In this document: positions 1 through 11,315 of the stretch, piece after piece
Layout: every line of letters begins with the position of its first letter
Position numbering within the stretch: position 1 is the first letter of the stretch
Origin: Antedon mediterranea
Taxonomy: Eukaryota > Echinodermata > Crinoidea > Comatulida > Antedonidae
DNA length: 64,000 nt
Reading direction: 5' to 3'
Assembly (NCBI RefSeq): GCF_964355755.1
Contig: NC_092670.1
Span: forward strand, 19,775,201-19,839,200
Program-made: the position numbers and the translations under genes
Notes under the pieces: model-generated
What the model was told of the DNA's origin: nothing
Database searches by the model: none
Seen by the model: only the letters and a program-made list of their open reading frames with translations

Positions 1-1151
1 TATACTTTATGATGAATATTATTTAGGAATTATATATTTCCTATAATCATGAATACATAATTTAATTTAACTGCCTTTAAATGATCACAATATGAGATTA
101 AAATAATTATTCAGAAATAAATCGTTAGTTGGGAGTTTTTTATATATAAACTATACAAAAGATATATATTTTTGTAGAATAGAATAAAAAAAAAAATGCC
201 TTATAAAAGATTATGTTCACTCCATGTGTATTTCCAGTGGCTATATTTACAATAACATTTAAAGGCATTGCTTTTAAATAGTAAGTATTTCACATAAGTC
301 AATAAAGATTTATTTATATTTAAATAGGAGAATATTAAATGTGTAAGGATAGGTATTTAGCAAATCTTGATACAACCACCGGATCTTAATCGTATCCCTT
401 CACTTAAGTCAATAAATATAAGGATTTTACTTGGTAAAGTGGTAGGTATTTACTTACTTGGATAGGAGAAAGAAAAAGTATTTTCATTAGCCTAATGGTG
501 AATAGGAATGTGTACGGTCCAACTAAGGACTATGGGAAATAAACTGAACTAAATGGTGCATGCGGCCACTTGATCCAAATTATAATTCATCTATGTAACT
601 GATATAAAATACAGTACTGAAATTTGGTTGTCTTGTAATGAAGAGATACATCATTTATGGGCTGTAGTCTAAGCTGAAGCTAGTATAATAACAACTGGGT
701 GAAAAACATTAATGTTTTGCAGTAATATTATTCATTACCTTTGTTATTAGTTGTACTGGTCCATTGATAATCTTAGGGGATTGTTAAATCTTAGGGCTTT
801 GATTAATGTTCATGCTAGACATTAATATAATCTGTGCTTCATTAAACTTTCAAAAACTTTACCCAAGTTTAATATTTGTTTATTATTAAAGTTTCTAGAG
901 AAAAGAAATTGAGCTGGGTAGAGTTAGTAATACTGTAAATTACAAAAAGGGTGAATGAAATATTTAAACACAAATGAAATATTTTAAACATAGATTTTGT
1001 ACATACCTGCTAATTTTTAATCATCAGATGTGTGTGGAGAATGCATACCATGATGAAAAACACACAGATGAAAAGATGGAATCAACATGTAAAGAAAGAG
1101 AGAAAAAAAGAAAATCCTTAATTAGTTTATTAATCTATATCTTGAATGTAA
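1..1151. other. AT-rich stretch, no gene seen
   Basis: Non-coding as far as I can see: no long open frame with splice signals, no inverted-repeat element and no tandem array. If the minus-strand exon at 3997-4212 is real, this is likely its first intron or the region beyond it. Confidence 0.5.
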
Positions 1152-1288
1152 AGCTCTGTCTACACTATCAAACCAGTTAGACAAAAAAGTGTGATATGCC
1201 CAACCGCCGAAATATGGTAGTGATATGACATTATCATGTCCATATATGGGCACATCACATTTTTTTGTCACACAAAGTTTGAGTAGAT
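1152..1288. mobile_element. MITE, AGCTCTGTCTACA family, copy A
   Basis: The left end reads AGCTCTGTCTACACTATCAA and continues into a GACAAAAAAGTGTGAT block. The right end carries the inverted counterpart, ATCACATTTTTTTGTCACA followed by AAAGTTTGA, and then decays before the terminal GAGCT. Between them are one ATATGGTAGTGATATG unit and the string CATGTCCATATATGGGCAC, both shared with the copies at 6367, 32409 and 58881. At about 137 bp it has no coding capacity, so it is a non-autonomous inverted-repeat element moved by a transposase encoded elsewhere. The superfamily is not certain. Confidence 0.8.
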
Positions 1289-3996
1289 CCATTGGTGTGC
1301 GCTCCCCTTTGACAGAGAGAAATTATGAACTCATTTTTTATATATATTTTTTTAAACATTTTTGAGCGCTCCCAAGATTTAAAAAATCTACTCCTGATGA
1401 ATTTTTATATTATACTGCAATACAAATTATTTCCGTTTCAAATGTAAAATGCTCTGGATTATATTATATTGCCACTGTGTCAAAATTCACTCATTTCATC
1501 ACTGAACTTTGTATACCTTTGATCAGCAATATTTACGATCGTAAAAAAAGCGTGATGGCGTATATTCATAACATTCTTAAATCAAGTAGCTGAATTATTG
1601 ATCAAGCAATTAACAAATCATGTGGACAACCAAACTTTGAATCATTGTTTAAATTTATTCAATTCTAGCCATAATTCAATTGGTTTGTAAAAATAAGAAT
1701 TGTAACCTAACTAAAGATAATAATATATAATTGTACATTAGTCATTTTGTAAAAAGAAATGATTTGAATGAATGTTTAAGATTTTCAAATATTGAGTTTT
1801 AGAGGAACCATATTGAAACATATTAGATGAACCACATTGTACCATTTCCAAACAGTAGTATCTTTGAAATCAGCAACTTTTAAATCTCAACTTTTAAATT
1901 TTTACTAAACAATTTGATTACTACACAAATTGAATCAATTTTTAAAATGGAAATTGTATTCCTTTCTTTTATTAAGTATTTTAATTTTTATATTGTATTA
2001 ATTTATTTTCTTTAAATCTGGTAGTCAAGTGCTATACATTTGTATTGAAAATCCTCGATATTCAAATTTTCATCAAAAATGTTGTAATTAAATAAAAGGA
2101 AAATAAATAATATTAAAATCATTCATCCATCAACTCTTCTATTTTGAGATATTTTTTATATCCAGAATATTTCAACACAGCCAGCATTAATGCCTACAGT
2201 ATTTATGTCTTTACTGCATACCTTTGCTAGGCCTAATGGTATTATATTTACACTAGTCACATCTCTCTTGTCAACAGCATGGTTGGTGTAGATTCTAGTG
2301 CTAAAGAGATTGCCATTTGCATACCATATATGGTGTTCATGCTGGTTTTAAGGCCAGGACATGAAAATATCTTAGTTTCTTTGTCCTTATTATGGATAAA
2401 TTCTCTATAGTCTTACAGAGAATAACAACACCACTGAAAAGTGTGTTACTAGTCACCAAGGATTAAAATGTTTTATATTATTTAAACTCATAAAGGGAGA
2501 TTTTCTATCACATTACATCAATCACATCAACAATGCACTGGTCATGTATTTTGAAACATGTCTTTGTAAAACCATGACAATTTTCCAGCAAACAAATGTT
2601 AGCATACTGTCAATTCTAAACCTAAACAACAAAATAATATTACTATACATCCTAGTGTCAAGATATTATACAACTCAAAATAGTATTGACCACCATTATC
2701 ACAACACACCAGGTGGTACCGGATGTCCCTTATAACTAATTAAAATGTGACCTTATTAACAACAGTTGGTGTGTACAGAGGGCAACATTTTAACAATTAG
2801 TAAACAGCATTTTAATTACCAGAAAATTTCAATTCAGGTAATATAGTCTGTACAGACTATTTCTTATTTAATTAAATTCTTAATGACTGAAAAACTGTGG
2901 ATTTATATAGATTATATTAAAATGATATAAGGTAGAATTTAATAGTTCATTTCGTTGAGATAGTAGGTGTCTTCAAGACTTTTCGTAACTGGGACTTTAT
3001 TTCATTTGTTTTGGCCTATTACAAATTTGCTTTTTAATGACTTCATAAAAATATATTGTGAGTGATGAAAAAAGATTTGTGAGGGAAAAAGGATAATAGT
3101 CAAGCCTCATGTATTCACTAATAATAATATATGAACTTTTAATTACAATTTAGAAATATTTTTGTGGACAAAAAATATTTGTTATCAATAGTTTATCAGT
3201 CACCATTTAGTGTTAAATAAAAAAATGTAATTTGATATCCATAAATGACACCAACAAATTGTCCAATTTCACGCTAGAATGTGAATGTTGAAGGATGTGA
3301 AAAGGAAAAATCACATCATTAGAAAGGTGATATTTGGCAAATCGTTATCATGTAATTGAACCTTGACATGACGATAACAATGTAAAACACACTTTTATTA
3401 ATTTAGAAGTGTTATACTTGCTATAGTATAACTGGTTTAAAATAATATTGTATTCTATTGACAGGAATTAGTAGTAATAGTAACTGTCTTAACATAGATA
3501 TGAACATACTGCTTTGGACAATAAGGAAAGGTGCTTGAAATCAACTGATGGTTCTAGGAAATTAAACTAAAGCCCAAGACAAACAAGGACATTTATTAGA
3601 AAATAGGAAAAGCACATAGGTAAATACTACTGTATTAGTACTATACAAACATCCGTAAGCTTAGGTAAAGCAGTTATAACACATTAGACTAAACCACATA
3701 AATTCCAGCTTTAACAAAACAAAAGATTTAGATTTTGAGGACTTATACTAAAATTGGACCGTAAGTAAAAATGTCAAGAGGATCCAGATGTAGAGCTAAC
3801 TACTAGCTATACACAAAGTTACAAAACATCTTTTATTAATACAACAGTATAATTTAAACGCTAATTAACATGGGTGCTTGGTAAGGTTGAACTTAACATG
3901 GTTAACTGAAAAAAAATTAAGATGGGAGAAAAACCCTATGCACCGAAGACAACTATATATCTGATAAGATAACAATATCGTAAAAAACAATAATAC
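1289..3996. other. AT-rich non-coding stretch
   Basis: Homopolymer-rich sequence with no supportable exon. One TAGGCCTA palindrome lies at 2228-2235. The open frame at 2544-2735 has no splice or composition support. It probably represents intron downstream of the exon at 3997-4212. Confidence 0.4.
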
Positions 3997-4212
3997 CTTC
4001 TGTAATTCCTTTTGCAACATAAGCATCTGTAACAATGGTTGTTGATGTTGTTGTTGAACAAAAACCATGTTCCCCATTCCATGGTGTGCTGAAGATGATG
4101 TTGCTGCCATTGGAAGACAAAACGGTAGCTTATTTCCGGACGTTTTCGCAGCCAAAGCGGCAGCTGTTACTGGCATTGTCATCTCCTTCATAATATTACT
4201 AGTGGTTAACAT
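3997..4212 (-). CDS. Putative N-terminal coding exon, Gln-rich, unrecognised protein
   Basis: On the minus strand an ATG at 4212 opens 72 codons to a good splice donor (CAGAAG^GTATTA, exon end at 3997), leaving phase 0. A TAG lies in frame upstream with no earlier ATG. Alternative starts are Met8 (4191) and Met11 (4182), and Met8 may be preferred if transcription starts near 4205. The peptide has an Ala/Thr-rich start (VTAAALAAKTSG), a Ser/His stretch (ATSSSAHHGMGN) and a Gln-rich end (VQQQHQQPLL, then LQMLMLQKELQK), a composition common in transcription factors and co-regulators. The local sequence is clearly GC-richer than its surroundings. Reading past the donor gives hydrophobic intron-like translation that soon stops. 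I see no polypyrimidine tract and AG just upstream, so this looks like a first exon. The gene family is unknown and the rest of the gene would lie at lower coordinates. Confidence 0.5.
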
Positions 4213-4233
4213 TAAATTGTGTTTTTTCTACGG

Positions 4234-4241
4234 TTTATATA
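4234..4241 (-). promoter_or_regulatory. TATA-like box upstream of the 4.2 kb exon
   Basis: The minus strand reads TATATAAA here, about 22-30 bp before the first ATG at 4212. With usual spacing transcription would start near 4205-4210, so the leader would be extremely short and an internal ATG (4191 or 4182) may be used. TATA-like strings are common in AT-rich DNA, so this is suggestive only. Confidence 0.3.
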
Positions 4242-6366
4242 AGTAATCGTAAAGTATTTTTCTATGGAATATCCAATCGTTTCAATACCAGTTTTATTGC
4301 CTGATAGGATTAAATTAATCAATGCTGTCGTATCATTCCTGTTACAAACAAATCTGCTGATATTTAAGTTGACCCTACTGAAGAATACGATCACAAATTT
4401 GATTAACTTCCCTGAAACTAATCAGTATGCTAGCGCCGAGCACGATACCAGACCGGTGTTATGTTACTTGTGTAATTGCGTGTTCAGGCTGGAGAAGAAT
4501 TCAATCAGAATTTGAGTTGTTTCAAAAAACAACATGTATTTACTCTACACGTCCATCCAGGATTGTGTGCTATCATAACATAGCCATTAGTAAGCTAGAA
4601 ACAAGTAAGGTTGAAGGTAGCTCACTGAGTGAGATTAATACAGCTCAAATGTTCAGCTTTGTCAGTGTACAGTAATTGCAGAGCCAGCAATACAGCCTGT
4701 CTTATTCTCAGCTAATCACACGGCTACAGTAAAAGTCCCTTTGTGTTGTCTACTCACTGACTCGTATAGCCTATACCACACGGAATAATTACTTATCCCA
4801 ATCTGTGATCAGTGTGCAGAGATGATGATGACATAACAGATAGTACCACTGGGGGATGTAGAATATCTCCCTCTCATCAACAATTAAGCTGGTGCGGTCT
4901 TCAAGAGGTCTGTTAATTACGAAGTAATCTGCCTGGCTTTTGATATTCAAATGAAGGTTTTCACATTACTACCACTTTGAGTGGACACAAAGACGAGAGA
5001 TTGAATCACGTTTATTTACACAGACTTCCCTACTGTTTCAACATTGGCGCGTGGTCCTAATTTGCATAACAATCAAACCTTACAGGAAACACTTGAGCTG
5101 AATGAATAACTACTGATACCTTAACAAAAGGGGTACACATTGTACAGTTTAATAGCCCACTTATACAATGAACAGGGGTATCCCCAATTACCCAGCCATG
5201 GACAAAAACTCATCTGTGACTAATAAACCCTAAAAAGTACAAAAGAGTAACTGTAAATAATAACAAAAAACAGTAACAATAATGTATTGTTGTCATTCTA
5301 CTCAAACTACTGATATTGCATTATCATAACAATTATTATCGTATGTACTTATGAATGTCAACAATTGCACACTGACTGTAATATTATATTATAGGCAGCT
5401 GTAAGAATTTGTTTTTGAATGAATGAAAAAAAGTAAAGAGAAGAACGTTTTGTTATCAAATAATTATAATGTTTGTCATTAATATGAATTGATATCCATG
5501 TCTAATTATGGAGTTTTTTTCTTTCATGTTTTTAATATTGACCTAAAATACAACCTATTTCTGTCTCTTGAAAGACTTTTTACATAAATTGTCTGAATAA
5601 AACTATTTTACACACAATAACATTACATATTTATTCAACCATTCCTTTAATAAACAATTATTTACCACCTTGAATCTATAAAAAAAAAAGTTGGTCATTG
5701 AAAATCTATGTTTTAACTAATTTTATGATTATGAATTATAATACCAAAGTGAATGGAAACCTTTGATCAAAATCAAAACAATTGTAAGGCCTAGCATGAT
5801 AATCAGTGAGTATTCAAGCGTAAACAAATCACACAAATGACCTAGCATAGTATCTATGGTAACTAGTGAAAAACATTGGTCAGAATGAGCAGCTGGGCTT
5901 AACATGTAAGAAATGTCTAATCTGTTTACAATTGAATACAAAAATCGACAAAGAAGAACAGTCAATACTTATATATAAACTGTATATAATCTATAACCTC
6001 TTGCAGTATAAATAATCAAGAACTAAAAACATGAACAAAAGAGCGACATGAACAAAAGAGCAACATGAATAAGCAAAAATATAAACCTGTGAAAGGTGTT
6101 TGTGCCATTTATTGGAAATGAACCTAATAATTATGAAAGCGTTCAAGTTCAAATCTCACTTTCATCATTTTGGCAGATTTCCATAACTTCAATAAAAAAA
6201 GTGGATATGTCACTGATAAGTCCTTGGAAAACCATAAAAATCATCAATTAATGTATTCTTTATTTAGACATATTGGATTGCCAATAGCAAATTATTAAAG
6301 TCTGCTGTAACTAATAGGTGAATCCATTCACAAGACAAAATAACACATTCAAGAAGCTGTACATAA
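4242..6366. other. Upstream region of the 4.2 kb exon
   Basis: The part from about 4420 to 5060 is less AT-rich than the background and contains mixed-sequence DNA (including GGCGCGTGG near 5045 and an ATTTGCAT octamer at about 5059) that could be promoter-proximal or enhancer DNA. Overlapping plus-strand frames at 4264-4675 have no splice or family support. From 5100 to 6366 the sequence is again plain AT-rich DNA with a near-duplicate phrase, ATGAACAAAAGAGCGACATG, at about 6031-6070. Confidence 0.35.
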
Positions 6367-6520
6367 ACTCTGTCTACACTATCAAACTAGTTTGACAAAA
6401 AAAGTGTGATGTTCCGAAGTATGGTAGTGATATACCCAAATATGGTAGTGATATTACGTTATCTGATGTCCATATATGGGTATATCACATTTTTTGTCAA
6501 ATAAAGTTGGAAGTGTTGAT
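6367..6520. mobile_element. MITE, AGCTCTGTCTACA family, copy B
   Basis: The left end is ACTCTGTCTACACTATCAAA, then a TTTGACAAAAAAAGTGTGAT block; the right end is ATCACATTTTTTGTCAAATA, then AAAGTTGGAAGTGTTGA. The interior holds two 21-bp units (TATGGTAGTGATAT... starting at 6420 and 6441), against one in copies A and E. CCATATATGGG is conserved. It is non-coding, about 154 bp, with decayed ends. Confidence 0.8.
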
Positions 6521-6578
6521 TGTGAAACGATTTGAACCTGGTTCAGTAGCCAATCAACGTAACCACCAACCTTTTCTT
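6521..6578 (-). mobile_element. tRNA-like SINE head
   Basis: On the minus strand GGTTGGTGGTTACGTTGATT (A-box-like) is followed by CCAGGTTCAAATCG (B-box-like GGTTCAAATC), with the tRNA-type spacing of SINE promoters. It abuts the MITE at 6367-6520. Only the head is recognisable, and no poly-A or tail repeat is evident. Confidence 0.4.
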
Positions 6579-6758
6579 CTCAATTATTTATGTAGATAGA
6601 AATGTAAAATATACTAAATACTTTCTTGCTTAATTTACACAAGACATTTTTAATAGATATGTCCGATTTGTGTTGTCTAAACATTTTAATATGATTGATT
6701 TATTTCATAAATTACAATGACATAAAAGTGATTGAATCTTAATTTAATTGAAATAAAT
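6579..6758. other. AT-rich spacer
   Basis: Nothing recognisable between the SINE-like head and the pogo-type MITE. Confidence 0.4.
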
Positions 6759-6760
6759 TA

Positions 6761-6946
6761 CAGTCAACTCTCCCAATACCGGACTCTCTGAAAACCAGAA
6801 ACTCTCTCAATACCAGACTTTTTTTGAGGACCAAAAGGTCCCAAATTCATTTTTACCATTAAAAACACATTCCGAATACCAGACTTTCCGGAAAACCAGA
6901 CTTATTTGGCCGGCCCAAAGGTGTCCGGTATTGGGAGAGTTGACTG
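6761..6946. mobile_element. pogo/Tigger-type MITE with TA duplication
   Basis: The 186-bp element starts CAGTCAACTCTCCCAATACC and ends with the exact inverted sequence GGTATTGGGAGAGTTGACTG, giving perfect terminal inverted repeats of at least 24 bp (6761-6784 with 6923-6946). It is flanked by TA on each side (6759-6760, 6947-6948), the target duplication of Tc1/mariner/pogo elements. Subterminal repeats of AATACCAGACTTT and GGAAAACCAGA lie inside. There is no coding capacity. CAGT-type termini with TA duplication place it with pogo/Tigger-like derivatives. Confidence 0.9.
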
Positions 6947-6948
6947 TA

Positions 6949-9640
6949 TATGGAATTTGAAAATAAAATTGATAAGGATGAAGGTTAATTGAAATAAATT
7001 GCAGAGAACTTTAGGAATTCAAAATATTGCTATGCTTGTTTAAACATTATTAATTCTAAAAAGCATAGGTTGAATACCAAACATGCAATCATGTACAGAG
7101 TAAAACCATATCAAATGTGATTGATTATATGGAGCATGCTCAGTGTGAGCTTGTCCTATGCAAATTTAGAGGGGGAAATGAGAGGATGAAAATAAGGAAG
7201 ATAAAGAGGATAAAGAAAACATGAAAAGAGGAGGAGGAAAAAGATGAAAGAGATGTCCATAACAAATAAGATAGAGAGAGTCCATGATTAGTAGGAAGAT
7301 TACCATAAGATGACAATAAGAAAGGAAGAAAATAAATGAATCTAAATGTATTGCAGTTGAAATTCAGTTATTTTAACCTTTAGGCTTATTTAATTACCTA
7401 GAAGACATTAGTACTTTTTAAGTTGACTGATTTCCTATTTAACATTTACTACCTTCTCAATAGAGAAAGTAAAACTGCATTAGGAAAATTAAATTTATCC
7501 ATCTTTTGCGACAAAATTATACAATTTTTTATAAAACGTGTAATTGGTTTGAAATTGCATGACGTGACGATGATGCAAATTCATTTTTTAATAGGCTTAT
7601 AACAAATTGGTTTGTGAACTACATAATTATTGAATATTGAATGTGTTGATACATTTTTGCTTTGAATATGTTATCTTCTAGTGACTTGGATGTGGAATAA
7701 TTATACATAAAACAAATATTAACAACCTAGAAATTACAGTATCTTGAGACTAATTTTGGATCAGGCATGAACAATAAAAATGGTGGCGGGCTTCCACTCA
7801 AATCTAAGGATTAAGTTCAACATAGTTTTTATCATCTAGTAAGATGAGTAGGGGCAGGATAAAGAATTATAAAATGGGTGAGCTCCACCTTGTAAATGTC
7901 TATGGATTTACATACTATTTTAACTTACATAAGCTAAGATTTTAATTGACAAGGAAGACAGTTTTCAAGAACATAGTCTAAGTATCATTAGTTAGACATT
8001 GTAGGTAAATGTCAAAAATGCCAAACAGAGATTCTGTTTATAATGCCTGTAATCAATACATGTCATGAGATAATACTACGGATTTAAAAAATAATCCAAA
8101 TTAAAATCAAACATTATCCATAATGCTTGTCACCATACATCATCATTTTGTATATGAGACTCCTTGAAAACTCTTCAGCTTAAAATGCCTAAATTACTCT
8201 ATTATTAAGAAAAAATTTGGAAAACCAGACATTTTTTGTCGTGGTTTTAGGAGATTTGGTTATCGCAAGTCTTTTGTTTCGGTACCATAGAACAAATTTC
8301 TAATTTTTACCAAATACAATCCCGATATATAATCTACCATATCATTCTGTCTACAGTACTTTCCCAAAATGAAGGCTTGTATCTGTGTATGTACAATACT
8401 TGTGATGGAAAAGATGACACACCTTTTCTTAGCAAGATAATGGAATAATGTTTATTAGAGATCAAAATAAAAAGAGATTATGATCATTAAAATGATTGAA
8501 CATCAAGCTTGACACATGTTAAAAGATTAGCCGACCTTTAAAAGGTACTACAGGATAGACAATATCAAGACTGCTTTACGTATCAAAATCTTTTGTCCAA
8601 TTATCAATTATGTAAATCACTACTTTGTGTACAATTTCTATGGTTGATTGTTGATGATAAAGACTTCATCTTCATTATCATTTACTTTTCTAGAATTTCA
8701 AGTAATAGTTTCATTACTGGTAATAAATCTTATCTGCTCTATTTAACGCCTCATCTTTCCAATCATCAATATTCTTAATTAAAATACACTATGATGCTGT
8801 CAACAAAGAATATAGTGCATTGCCAAGGAGCTGTCAATTTGGAGTTCAAAGGTTACCACTAACTTCTGCTGAATAAACAGTTTACATTATCTTTGATAAA
8901 TTTTATATTTAGCATATTCTATAGATTAGTAGCTTAATAATGATAATATATATCATCAAGGGCAGATCCATCTCAACTCCACACATCCCATTCCACCCCC
9001 TCTAATTTGGAAAATGACTGTGCAAAAGATAGGACAAATAGTTAAGATTAGCACTTTTTTCAAATTGAAATACTTTCTGGGAAATAAAACATTTTGGAGT
9101 ACTACAGCTCAGTGTTGTCTGGTTATGAGAAATACTATAAAAAACATTTTGAGATTGAGATTTATGAGACTTTCTTGTGAATAGTAATTTATGAAGTTAT
9201 AGTTACATCTCTGATTACTCTCTGTTCAATGAATGAATTTGCTTTACATTATGCATTTAAGTTATGTTATAATTGATATAAAAAAAATTCTAAAAAAAAA
9301 CGTTTTTTTGTGTACTTTTGAACTATTTTGATTAAATTTGACATTTTAAATATCAGTACATTCACTGCCTGCTGCGATGTCATAGCATAGAGCCATGAAG
9401 TGTCATCAAGTCAGATAATACACTATAGCTTTTTCTTATATAAAGGTTATGTAATACTGAATTGCTTTTATTTACTACCATTCATGTTATTGTGGAAGCA
9501 ATACATAAGTGATGAATTTGATGAAAGAGCGTAATATATTAATATAGACTCTTAAAGCACACAGATATTATAATTTATCTCCATGGTTAGAGTTTTAACA
9601 ATCAGTTCAACCTGAATGGAGATGACAATTATGTCTCATT
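6949..9640. other. AT-rich non-coding stretch
   Basis: The section 7180-7290 is strikingly purine-rich on the plus strand. A TTTGGAAAACCAGACATTTT string near 8214 resembles the interior of the pogo-type MITE and may be a decayed fragment. No gene is supported. Confidence 0.35.
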
Positions 9641-10451
9641 GGGCCTGTTTCTGCTGCAACTGCTCAAAATACGGTATAAAAATACGGTATTTTTTATACC
9701 GTATTTTTTAGTACCCCGTTTCTGCTAACAATACTTCTTGGGTGGTCGTGTTAAATTTCATCTTTTTTACCCAAATTGCCATTCATTTATTTGATCGATA
9801 ATTAAAAGTCGCAATAAAGGAAGTTTTACGTCTCACTTTCAACAGCCTAGCTCTAGTGATAGAGATGTTGTGAGAGCACAGAAACATCGTAATGGGGACA
9901 ATTAATTCGTTCCCTCCCCGAGTTATTGTATTTTGCAATGTTGTACTGCTTTCGCAGGCTCTTCAGCTTTGAGTTTACTTGCTTTGGAGACAAGTCTATT
10001 CCATACTCCTGCTTTTTTATTTTAGAAATGTCTTTATAAATGTGGTTGTCCCTTTTATTACCTTTTAGTTGGCCAGACATTTTAGCTTCCCCACACAAAT
10101 TTATTTAGTAAAACTGTGACGTCTTCGCTCCACATTTTCGCCGAATATATATATACACGCGTGTAAAACAGCTGACAGCGACAGAAAATAAAAACACGAA
10201 TGTTGACCTTTTGTCATGTAAAAAAAAAAATACGGTATTTTTTATTGGCAGCAGAAACGGGTACAAAAAATACGGTATAAATTTGTAAATACCGTATTTT
10301 ATCCACAAATTTTGTGGGGAAAATACGGTATACAAAATACGGTATATTTTTTATTAGCGCAGTTTCTGCTGCCAAAAATATACCGTATATATACGGTATT
10401 CAAAAAATACCGTATAATATACGGTATTTAGTTGGCAGCAGAAACAGGGCC
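9641..10451 (-). mobile_element. PIF/Harbinger-like element with Myb/SANT gene relic, copy 1
   Basis: The element begins GGGCCTGTTTCTGCTG and ends CAGCAGAAACAGGGCC, near-perfect inverted termini of the GGG/GGC type typical of PIF/Harbinger. Both ends are packed with TACGGTAT/ATACCGTA units that fold back on each other. Extra copies of the terminal motif occur inside (CCCGTTTCTGCTAAC near 9715, GGCAGCAGAAACGGG 10246-10260, GCAGTTTCTGCTGCC 10359-10373), as if ends had been duplicated or nested. The interior carries a damaged minus-strand Myb/SANT-like reading frame. No DDE transposase is present, so it depends on a partner. A 3-bp target duplication is not clear (ATT against ATA). It is nearly identical to 17483-18304, which implies recent movement. 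Confidence 0.85.
9853..10135 (-). pseudogene. Myb/SANT-like (trihelix) DNA-binding protein relic of Harbinger element
   Basis: The main open frame (10098 down to 9853, 81 codons) includes IYKDISKIKKQEYGIDLSP, KQVNSKLKSLRKQYNIAK and YNNSGRERINCPHYDV. These match the back half of the Myb/SANT-like (Myb_DNA-bind_4) domain: Tyr-x-x-Ile, a Lys-x-x-Leu-x-x-x-Tyr helix, then an Asn-x-Ser-Gly and Cys-Pro-x-Tyr-Asp ending. The expected front helix is in another frame just upstream (10135 to 10082, starting MWSEDVTVLLNKF), so a frameshift or small deletion splits the domain. PIF/Harbinger elements usually encode such a Myb-like accessory protein beside the DDE transposase; here only this partner survives. 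It ends soon after the domain in a non-homologous tail. Confidence 0.65.
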
Positions 10452-11312
10452 ATACAGTGAATCCTAATGTTTACCACCTATCACTAAACAAACATTTATC
10501 CCCACTGAAACATTGTATCATACATACAACAAAAGCAACCACAGGAAAAGCAAATAATCTCTATGTAACAACAAATATAACTGAAGTTAAAAACAAACAT
10601 TACAAAGGTATTAAATCTTTTTTTTCTCTGTCATCTAACACAACTTCAATCCCATCCAACAAAATTGAATGAATTTCAGACTCAAATGATGTATTTGTCA
10701 CAATAGAAAGCAATTCACAAAGGTCTCATCTTTCTTCAGGATGTCCTTTTCCATTTAATTGATTTTCTTGCAATGTTTTTGATTGAATTTTCCAGACCAA
10801 AATATCAAATATTGATTCACAATTCTGAATAAAGAAAAATCTCATCTGTATAAACCTCTGTCTGTTATTGGTGTTAACACAATACCTTTTTGAATTTTGA
10901 AAAATGAATTTTTTTTATATTACGTTTTAGAATTTGCATTGTATTTTCCCAGATCACACTTTCTTTAAAATTCTGATTTCTATCATAGAGATATTATAGT
11001 TTCTATTAAATGTCGTGGAACTTATTCACATTCTTTTTTCCTGTGAGGCTGCTATAAAATCAATTTTCACTGTCAGTAAAGTTTTGTTTGTTTTTACAGA
11101 AAAATATTATATTAAAAAAGGAGAAAAACTTGAGTGTTATCTTTTATTAGGAAATGGTAAAATAATGAGTTTAATAGAATAGATAGGATTTTTTTCAAAA
11201 TTTCAATATGTTTTCTTGTTCATTAATTTTAAAATAATATATAATTAATAAAGAACTGGGAAAATGGAAACTAAAGAAATATTATTATTATTATTGTTTA
11301 TTATCTTTAGAC
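10452..11312. other. AT-rich non-coding stretch
   Basis: No element or exon is recognised. An (ATT)n-like run at 11278-11296 precedes the next transposon. The open frame at 10457-10672 is low-complexity sequence without splice support. Confidence 0.35.
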
Positions 11313-11315
11313 TAT

